From Apostichopus japonicus (lineage: Eukaryota; Echinodermata; Holothuroidea; Aspidochirotida; Stichopodidae), in the NCBI RefSeq assembly GCF_037975245.1, contig NC_092572.1, positions 24,102,489-24,166,488 on the forward strand: a DNA stretch of 64,000 bases, read 5' to 3'. Positions 1 through 10,100 of this stretch are shown here, in pieces (within the stretch, counting starts at the first letter, position 1; every line of letters starts with the position of its first letter). The position numbers and the translations under genes were made by a program. The notes beneath the pieces were generated by a model. That model was not told the DNA's origin, did not search any database, and saw nothing but the letters and a program-made list of their open reading frames with translations.

Positions 1-2090
1 TAATAACCTACCGTCAACTACTCATGTGTAATGTAATTAGTCCTCCTTTATCTATCAACATCATAATCCACCTCTCACATCATGAGATGGCAGGTTGATT
101 TAGCTGGGCTTGGCTAAAGAACCCCATTCAATAGTCAGAGAGGAAAAAACCTACCCTCAACTACTCATGTGTAATGTAATTAGTCCTCCTTTATCTATCA
201 ACATCATAATCCACCTCTCACATCATGAGATGGCAGGTTGATTTAGCTGGGCTTGGCTGAAGAACCCCATTCAATAGTCAGAGAGTAGAAACCTACCCTC
301 AACAACTCATGTGTAATGTAATTAGTCCTCCTTTATCTATCGACATCATAATCCACCTCTCACATCATGAGATGGCAGGTTGATTTAGCTGGGCTTGGCT
401 GAAGAACCCCATTTAATAGTCAGAGAGTAGAAACCTACCCTCAACAACTCATGTGTAATGTAATTAGTCCTCCTTTATCTATCGACATCATAATCCACCT
501 CTCACATCATGAGATGGCAGGTTGATTTAGCTGGGCTTGGCTGAAGAACCCCATTTAATAGTCAGAGAGTAGAAACCTACCCTCAACAACTCATGTGTAA
601 TGTAATTAGTCCTCCTTTATCTATCGACATCATAATCCACCTCTCACATCATGAGATGGCAGGTTGATTTAGCTGGGCTTGGCTGAAGAACCCCATTTAA
701 TAGTCAGAGAGTAGAAACCTACCCTCAACAACTCATGTGTAATGTAATTAGTCCTCCTTTATCTATCAACATCATAATCCACCTCTCACATCATGAGATG
801 GCAGGTTGATTTAGCTGGGCTTGAATGAAGAGCCCCATTCAATAGTAAGAGAGTTGTAACCTACCGTCAACTACTCATGTGTAATGTAATTAGTCCTCCT
901 TTATCTATCAACATCATAATCCACCTCTCACATCATGAGATGGCAGGTTGATTTAGCTGGGCTTGGCTGAAGAACCCCATTCAATAGTCAGAGAGTAGAA
1001 ACCTACCCTCAACAACTCATGTGTAATGTAATTAGTCCTCCTTTATCTATCGACATCATAATCCACCTCTCACATCATGAGACGGCAGGTTGATTTAGCT
1101 GGGCTTGGCTGAAGAACCCCATTTAATAGTCAGAGAGTAGAAACCTACCCTCAACAACTCATGTGTAATGTAATTAGTCCTCCTTTATCTATCGACATCA
1201 TAATCCACCTCTCACATCATGAGACGGCAGGTTGATTTAGCTGGGCTTGGCTGAAGAACCCCATTCAATAGTCAGAGAGTAGAAACCTACCCTCAACAAC
1301 TCATGTGTAATGTAATTAGTCCTCCTTTATCTATCGACATCATAATCCACCTCTCACATCATGAGATGGCAGGTTGATTTAGCTGGGCTTGGCTGAAGAA
1401 CCCCATTCAATAGTCAGAGAGTAGAAACCTACCCTCAACAACTCATGTGTAATGTAATTAGTCCTCCTTTATCTATCGACATCATAATCCACCTCTCACA
1501 TCATGAGATGGCAGGTTGATTTAGCTGGGCTTGGCTGAAGAACCCCATTTAATAGTAAGAGAGTTGTAACCTACCCTCAACTACTCATGTGTAATGTAAT
1601 TAGTCCTCCTTTATCTATCAACATCATAATCCACCTCTCACATCATGAGATGGCAGGTTGATTTAGCTGGGCTTGGCTGAAGAACCCCATTCAACAGTCA
1701 GAGAGTAGTAACCTACCCTCAACTACTCATGTGTAATGTAATTAGTCCTCCTTTATCTATCAACATCATAATCCACCTCTCACATCATGAGATGGCAGGT
1801 TGATTTAGCTGGGCTTGGCTAAAGAACCCCATTCAATAGTAAGAGAGTTGTAACCTACCCTCAACACTCATGTGTAATGTAATTAGTCCTCCTTTATCTA
1901 TCAACATCATAATCCACCTCTCACATCATGAGATGGCAGGTTGATTTAGCTGGGCTTGGCTGAAGAACCCCATTCAACAGTCAGAGAGTAGTAACCTACC
2001 CTTAACTACTCATGTGTAATGTAAATAGTTCTCCTTTATCTATCAACATCATAATCCACCTCTCACATCAAGAGACGGCAGGTTCTATCC
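1..2090. repeat. 142-bp satellite array, about 14.6 copies
   Basis: Tandem units start with CCTACC(C/G)TCAAC at about 7, 150, 292, 434, 576 and 718, and so on every 142-143 bp. Each unit contains the near-palindromic phrase ATCATGAGAT. Units are over 90% alike, and some variants (ATCGACATC against ATCAACATC, CATTTAATAG against CATTCAATAG) are shared by neighbouring units, which points to local unequal exchange. The array decays at about 2080 and its left end lies outside the window. No coding potential is seen. Confidence 0.97.
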
Positions 2091-2435
2091 TGAAGTAGTC
2101 ACTCTTCACATATTTCATATCTCCTACGTAATCATCCATCCGTCTAATCCGCTCTAGAGAGTAGATTCTACATCGGCTTGTCTTTGATTACCACTCCCTT
2201 GTCTTCCACGATATCCACAAATAATGACACAGAATATCATCTATCTTCACCATCATCCGTCGTTACTTAAAACCAAACAGATCATAGTTCCGATGTTCCG
2301 ATGTTTAACATTTCGTGACTACTTGTATCTATTTTGGTGTCGCACATACTGTATGAGCACCTTCCCTCTCAAGCATATAGACATGTGTTTTAACCTCTCT
2401 GTCAATCTACCAAACAGATTATAACCAACTTTAAG

Positions 2436-2750
2436 AGCTAGGATCGAAACGTCAGGCCAACTTACTTTTACACATTTTCCTACACAGGCTCTCTAGTGGA
2501 TAAGCAGTTTGCTAACAGATTTATTTTATTTTGATTTCAGCTGCTCTGTTACTGTATCCCTTTGGGTGATCCTCCTTATCTACTCTGTATTTGTACTTGT
2601 ATTTGTATTCTTGTGTTTCAGTTTTTCATTTCATTTTTATCATTTACTGCATGTTTTTGTCCCTTCTGTTACTGTTACTTGTCGTTTAGCCTTTGAAGAA
2701 GATCCTGCTAGGATCGGAACGTCAGGCCAACTTACTTTTACACAACTTTA
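2436..2750 (+). mobile_element. Two copies of a dispersed hammerhead-like repeat (possible Penelope-type terminal repeat)
   Basis: The phrase CTAGGATCGAAACGTCAGGC followed by CAACTTACTTTTACACA occurs at 2437-2475 and, preceded by GCCTTTGAAGAAGATCCTG, at 2690-2746. The same block recurs at 15628-15673, 17433-17550 and 58116-58172. Bases 2484-2516 are the inverted counterpart of 15568-15600. GATCC and GGATC can form a hairpin and GCCT/AGGC a closing stem around a GAAAC-GTC core. I infer a retroelement terminal repeat with a degenerate hammerhead motif. No reverse transcriptase ORF is present here. Confidence 0.55.
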
Positions 2751-3308
2751 AGAGTCACAGCTTTATGAATAACAGCAGTTTATTACTTACAGTATATACA
2801 TTTATCCACCTACTCCGCCTGACCATCACCATGACAACCAAGTCTACCTCAGACTTGTAGAGTTTGCAGATTATGACTTCCTTGTGTAAATGAGATTATG
2901 GGATTTATTATTTTTTTATTTTGGATCTAGTGGGAGCAGAAAATCACAGGCTTAATGATATATCTTACCTAGATAAACTAAGTTTATATAATTTGTCCAG
3001 TCATTTTTAAGAAAAACATTAATATCTGAAAATTGTCTTTATGATTATTGACTCCCTTCTCTAATAAGATAAATTTGTTCTACATGTAGATGGACCATAG
3101 AATAGAACTTACCTGAAACTATTCAAAGATAATCTCTTCCACATCTTTTCTTATATTATTATTCATTTGTTCACCCATTGCATTAGAGATTATCATCACA
3201 TTCTTAGACACTTCGCTCACTCTTCACTTTTTATGATTAACATCTTATAAAATACAGCCCATGTAACAAGATAATCAGATTATAAAACTGTCTGCATTAT
3301 CCTTCACA
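2751..3308. other. AT-rich sequence with no supported gene
   Basis: Between the dispersed repeat and the possible exon at 3310 I find only AT-rich, unique-looking sequence. A short open stretch (2793-2887, plus) has neither a convincing splice context nor a recognisable product. Confidence 0.5.
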
Positions 3309-3309
3309 G

Positions 3310-3458
3310 ATGGTAACTCAATCATCCCAGACTGTGTACAACAATATACGCAAATGATGCTGCGCTCCAAAGATGTAACCATAGCAACGGAGTATTCCAA
3401 CATTCTTTCCGCAGAATGGATTGATACAAGGAGTGTGACATCGAGCTGGTACAGCTAA
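3310..3458 (+). CDS. Possible terminal coding exon of an unknown plus-strand gene
   Basis: After an acceptor-like TTATCCTTCACAG the plus strand stays open for 49 codons (frame GAT-GGT-AAC, the G of GAT being the G of the acceptor AG) and ends in TAA at 3456-3458. The peptide includes SIIPDCVQQYTQMMLRSKD and ends in SSWYS. An AATAAA lies about 130 bp downstream, near 3593. Composition looks coding and the splice site is plausible, but I recognise no family and see no upstream partner exon; the 142-bp satellite fills the left edge. It lies opposite to, and inside, what should be a FAM234 intron. It could be chance. Confidence 0.25.
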
Positions 3459-3990
3459 AATGTATACTATTTATAGCCTCTGAAACAGACTAAAAATATT
3501 CCATATTAAAATATATTCATGTTTATTTGTTTTATCAGTTTCATCTGTCTTGGTATTTGTAAATGTTTCATTCCATGAAATATGAAGAGAAAAATAAATC
3601 CACCGTAACACCTTGCGTCTTAATATTATTGTTTCCTTTTACGAGCGTTCTTTAATTGTTCTGTTCTCTTTTCTACCAAAAGGAACGGATCATGCATATA
3701 TTTATTCTTTTCTAAATGTCCTTGAATCTAGGTTTCATTAAATGCCAAGAGTTGAAGTCAGTCATAGAGTGTCATTGTTGAAGTTAGTGAGCCATTCAGC
3801 CAATTCTTCCTTCTGTTATACTTTGCAACATAAATCTGTATCCTGTAGGCAAGTTGTATCTAACTGTATCCAGCAAGGGGAAGGATATTGATGTTTGAAA
3901 CTGTACATATTTAAAGCAACTTTAATTTAACTTCTTTTTAATAGTGACATTTGCTAAATTTTTTTATTTTTTTTTATAGTAAATACCAAC

Positions 3991-4100
3991 CTGAGGAGAG
4001 TAGTACGACTCTTGTTTATCTGGCACCTCACTCCAAACCAAGATGTCTCCCGTCCTTCCGCTAAATACAACAAGCTTTGCGATGGCCTTGACTTTTTCAT
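3991..4100 (-). CDS. FAM234: FAM234 exon (last in window)
   Basis: The acceptor TTACTGCAG lies right of 4100. The 110-bp exon encodes DEKVKAIAKLVVFSGRTGD followed by ILVWSEVPDKQESYYSPQ. The blade signature FSGRTGDILVW matches the earlier repeats. It ends in phase 0 at CAG/GTTGGT. I find no following exon between 1 and 3990, so the gene should continue left of the window. Confidence 0.8.
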
Positions 4101-7100
4101 CTGCAGTAAGAAAACATTTCAATTAAGAAAATAGTGATGGTCTGTCACAGATTTTATGAGCTATCAGAAGTTTCATCGAACATTGCACAATAATCACATT
4201 CAAATATATCCATATGTGTGTGTGTTACTATCAACCTCAGTTAAAGCAAACATAGCTGTATGGATATAATCAAAGGAAAGTTCACTTCAATGGAGGACAG
4301 ATTGCATATCCTTCAAAAACAGGAGAGCGATTCCCACAAATGTTTGCAAGTGAAGGTGTAGATAATTGGGTGATGTCATCATCATAAATCTCTTTAAAAA
4401 AAAAATAAAAAAATTAACAAAAATTAGTGCATTCCTAACAGCAATCAAATCAAACAAGAGTTTCAAAGTTCAAAGTTTTTTTACCTGTGGCTCTGACCGG
4501 GTCACCGCCATGAATATTTATGACATCGGGTACGTCGTCACCATCGATATCTTCTATATACTGAGGTGTGTACAGATTGCTGACGTATTCCCTGACTAGT
4601 TCGTTGTTTTCAAATGTCCACATCTGGTCTCCCGATGCTCCATTTATCAACTCAAATTGCTGCAAGATCGAAGACTGAACAGTTTAAAGGCTTGATTTGT
4701 AAGGATATACATCCAAACTATAAGGATATATATCCGAGAGAAAATGCACTTCCTTTGCATTATAAATATCAAAATGGCTATTCTTACAACTAGTCGTAAC
4801 AATAATTCCCTGTTGCGCATGCGCAGTTGCTATTTTTACGACTAGGAGTAAGTATATACTATTTTTATGACCAGGAGTAACAATAATTTCCGGTTAGGGT
4901 TAGGTTTAGGGTTAGGGTTGGATTGAGGGTTAGAGTTAAGGTTACCCCTACTACATGCGCAGTTGCTTTATTTACTTTGAATTCGCATGAATTCGCCGAT
5001 GTCGTAAAAATAGTTTATAAATAATTGTTACGACTAGTTGTAAGAATAGCCACGGCTTATCAATATATCCTTCACAAAGAACATACTGTACATATCATGT
5101 GGATATTTCCTAGCATGGGTGGTGATATGAGCACTATACACAACCTACGGAGACGCAAGAAGCAGACAAAGGGATTCTCGGTTCTTATAGGCATTGAAGA
5201 CTCGCCCCAAACCGTGTGCGGCCATCTGAAAAAGTTAACTTTAAAACGACACTTGCTTGCAAGTGTCGTTTTGTTTGTGTCGCTACAAAATGCAGACAGT
5301 AATGAAACGTGATACCTTGTCCATCGCTGTATCGTTTGTATACTGTGCTGTGGGTATTGACCGCAGCTGTATGTACTGAATGTACACTAATGTCTAATTA
5401 CCAACGGTAGCAAGAGCTGTGTGTGTATTTTCTGGGATCGATGGTGGTGTTTAACACTTCTGTTACACTTCATTTGAAGCTAGGTCAAAATTACCAGCAT
5501 GAGACGAAACTTCTTTTTGCGCGAGTCTTCACACCCTTTAAGTAACTCGTCAAATAGCAAGCAACAAGCTTGCAGCATGATAGGAGTGACCTATGTATGC
5601 AATCTACTGGATAATATGAGATAACAGTCTATGATTCATGCTACTGTAGGTTCTTTGTATTTCTGATACAGGAAGTACATCAAAACATCATTATCCTAGG
5701 CAATGTTACTAACTTTATCGTACAGATCTGTTACCTGTCGCCTCGAACTGACTAAATACTGACTGTGTAAATAATAATTACTGTATGTTAATAGTAGCTT
5801 GGAGCACGTCGTGTGACCCACCATGGTTTAGTAAGTTCTCCTATTGCAAAGGGAGCCTTCCAAGTAATATAAAATTTGATGGTACGTGTATCGTATCGGC
5901 AATGAGCATTAATCAATGATGCAATATCAAAAGCTATTAAAGTTATATTGCCAGCAAGAGTATATCAAGTAATTAAATTCCATACAAAACAAAGTCAACA
6001 GATGCCATCATTGTGCTGTGTGTGAAAGGCACGAAATATTACAACGCTACAACAACACAAACCTTGAACTGCAGACATACTGTATATGCGCAGAGGTAAC
6101 TACGGAGACCATGAGTTTAGACTGGCTTTTGGCTAAGATACGGTACCTCACCTAACCCTGCACCAAGATCAAGTGCAGACATATGGCCAGGGGTAACTAC
6201 GTAGACAGTAGGTTTAGACTGGCTTTTGGCTAAGATACGGTACCTCACCTAACCCTTTACCAAGAGCAAGTGCAGACATATGGCCAGAGGTAACTACGTA
6301 GACAGTGAGTTTAGACTGGCTTTTGGCTAAGATACGGAACCTCACCTAACCCTTTACCAAGATCAAGTGCAGACATATGGCGAGGGGTAACTAAGTAGAC
6401 AGTGAGTTTAGACTGGCTTTTGGCTAAGATACGGAACCTCACCTAACCCTTTACCAAGATCAAGTGCAGACATATGGCGAGGGGTAACTACGTAGACAGT
6501 GAGTTTAGACTGGCTTTTGGCTAAGATACGGTACCTCACCTAACCCTTTACCAAGATCAAGTGCAGACATATATGGCCAGATGTAACTAAGTAGACAGTG
6601 AGTTTAGACTGGCTTTTGGCTAAGATACGGTACCTCACCTAACCCTGCACCAAGATCAAGTGCAGACATATGGCCAGGGGTAACTACGTAGACAGTGAGT
6701 TCAGACTGGCTTTTGGCTAAGATACAGTACCTCACCTACAGTAACCCTTTACCAAGATCAAGTGCAGACATATGGCCCAGGGTAACTATGTAGACAGTGA
6801 GTTTAGACTGGCTTTTGGCTAAGATACGGTACCTCACATACAGTAACCCTTTACCAAGATCAAGTGCAGACATATGGCCAGGGGTAACTACGTAGACAGT
6901 GAGTTTAGACTGGCTTTTGGCTAAGATACGGTACCTCACCTCACCCTTTACCAAGATCAAGTGCTGACATATGCGAAGAGGTAACTAAGTAGACAGTGAG
7001 TTTAGACTGGCTTTTGGCTAAGATATGGGACCTCACCTAACCCTTTACCAAGATCAAGTGCAGACATATGGCCAGGGGTAACTACGTAGACAGTGAGTTT

Positions 7101-10100
7101 AGACTGGCTTTTGGCTAAGATACGGTACCTCACCTCACCCTTTACCAAGATCAAGTGCTGACATATGCGAAGAGGTAACTAAGTAGACAGTGAGTTTAGA
7201 CTGGCTTTTGGCTATTAAGATATGGAACCTCACCTAACCCTTTACCAAGATCAAGTGCAGACATATGCGCAGAGGTAACTAAGTAGACAGTGAGTTTAGA
7301 CTGGCTTTTGGCTAAGATATGGAACCTCACCTAACCCTTCACCAAGATCAAGTGCAGACATATGGCCAGGGGTAACTATGTAGACAGTGAGTTTAGACTG
7401 GCTTTTGGCTAAGATACGGTACCTCACCTCATCCTTTACAAAGATCAAGTGCTGACATATGCGCAGAGGTAACTAAGTAGACAGTGAGTTTAGACTGGCT
7501 TTTGGCTAAGATATGGAACCTCACCTAACCCTTTACTAAGATCAAGTGCAGAAATATGGCCAAGGGTAACTACGTAGATCTGTGAGTTTAGACTGGCTTT
7601 TGGCTAAGATACGGCACCTCACCTAACGCTTTACCAAGATCAAGTGCAGACATATATGCCCAGGGGTAACTACATAGACAGTGAGTTTAGACTGGCTTTT
7701 GGCTAAGATACGGTACCTCACCTAACCCTTTACAAAGATCAAGTGCAGACATATGGCCAGGGGTAACTACGTAGACAGTGAGTTTAGACTGGCTTTTGGC
7801 TAAGATTTGGTACCTCACCTAACCCTTTACAAAGATCAAGTGCAGACATATGGCCAGGGGTAACTACGTAGACAGTGAGTTTAGACTGGCTTTTGGCTAA
7901 GATACGGTACCTCACCTAACCCTTTACCAAGATCAAGTGCAGACATATGGCCCGGGGTAACTACATAGACCTGTGTGTTTAGACTGGCTTTTAGCTAAGA
8001 TACGGTCCTTCACCTAACCCTTTACCAAGATAAAGTGCAGACATATGGCCAGGGGTAACTACGTAGAGGGGCGGGGTGGGGAGAGGGGGTGACCTTGAGA
8101 CTGGAGCAAGTTGTTTGGTTTTTGTTACCCGACACTACGGTATCTGAGGTTAATTTCTTTTAACAAGTTCCAGTATTGAGCAGTTACATGCTTCTGTACT
8201 AAAAAACAGTGTGAGCTGATTGTGAAACTAATCATCAACTGAGTCTTGGAGAAGTGGATTGTCCAAATGTCTGTGGTAGCTCCACCACAACCTCTCACAG
8301 AAACTTTAAGTTAACTTGATAGACCTCATTTTAATATCTTTTGCAAGTGTTGGGAAATAATTTCAAATTCTAAACAGTACCACAGATCACTAGACATCTC
8401 ATAAAACAGCTACATCCTGGCTGATTGCCCTCATTTGAAAATTGAGAAGACCATAACAGTTTTCATCAAGACACAATAATTATTAAAAACTACAGTAATG
8501 ACGATACTTCAAAATATCTGCTAATGTCTTTAATTTTGCAATATTTCGGTTATGCCTAGCCAGCTTTGAGGAAGAAGAAATCTGCAGATATAAACTTGTG
8601 TAACATAAATGAACTTATTTATTTTCAAAAATTACCAATTGATATTACCCCTAATAAATGAAAGCTAATCAAACTTGGTGTATGTAACATTGAGGATGCG
8701 AGAAGCTGTGAGTACTGGTATGAGTGGAGGGGTGGTGGTGCGGTGGGGTGGGGGGTGGAGGGAACTACTATCATCATAACAATCCTGCTTGTAAGAGTGT
8801 CCAGGTTCTGATCCCAAAATCTGAAGCCAAATGATCGTTAATTGTGATTCCTTACCATTTTGTTTTATTATTAGTGCAAATCGAGTAACCATGCCGACCG
8901 CCCAACCATCAGACTTTCAACTGTTTTTCAGCTAAATTACTACAAATGCTGTAAATGAAATAGCAGCATGTGGTGAAATATTTTCACATTTCAAGGCACA
9001 CATGGACGGACGGACAGACAGAATGCAGAGACGGACGTGGAAACGACGGTGATGGGGTTGACGGACAAACTTCAGGCATTTTACCAAGCGTACAGCTGTT
9101 CTATGGGTTATATGGATGGTTGATCAACCAATTCATGCAGCAGAAGTTATCACTTCGACATTATATATAACATGATCATACCATGAACTTTATCAGGAAG
9201 GAGATGGTTTCGGTGGCTGAACAATTGGCCTTGCAGTACTAAGTGTAGGACAGATACTGTACTACTGTACAGTGTCTATAGATATGTACAGTGCATGATC
9301 GTCTTTCAAAGCAGCTTCAAGCAGTTTGGTGTGGTTTTGCTTGGTTTGTTTATGTACGTACAATATTACACTGCATATATATTGCACACAGTCTTATAAA
9401 TCCCTCTGTACACATACATCATACATTTCATGTTTGTATACAGTATAAGTCATACTTTGCATAGAGTTATGATTTACTGCAGTCCTGGCACATAATATGA
9501 CATGGGAACTAAGTTACAACAACAAACTTGAAAAAAAATTATTATTAAAATTATTCAAAAAAATTATCATATACCCAATTACAAAATCAGCTCTCCTTGA
9601 GACTTGAGTGCAGTAATATGACACTGTCTCTCAGTGCGTTTTGCAAAACAATCATGTAAGAAAAGTGATGTACGTTTACCCAGGTTGCTTGGTTTGGTAT
9701 GTACTGTATGTACAATATTACACTGCTTATTACACACAGTCTTATCCCTTTATACTACATAACATTTCATGTAAACATGTCAAACTTTGCATAGAGTTAT
9801 GATTAATGCAGTCCTATCACATAATATGACATGTTAAATAAATAACAACTAGAAGACTTTGGGACACTAATAGAAATTATCATACCCAGTACAAACTTAA
9901 CTCCCCTGGAGACTTTCGTGCAGTAATATAATATGTCTTTCAGTGAGTTTTTTCACAAAAATGATTTACAAAAGGAGAGATGTTAGTTTATCTAAAAGAC
10001 AAAAAAAAAGTCCCTTAAATTCCTAATCAGTGACTTTGATCATGTTTGTGTATTACTTCCAAAACAGTATCAGCATTAGAATGATTTGAAGCTATTATTT

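Noticed and set aside
1-2090. CRISPR-like array
   Set aside because: Units are contiguous 142-bp satellite monomers without unique spacers, in a eukaryotic genome.
2793-2887. Short open plus-strand stretch YPPTPPDHHHDNQVYLRLVE
   Set aside because: Only about 31 codons, no clear acceptor and no link in phase to the 3310 exon that I could establish.
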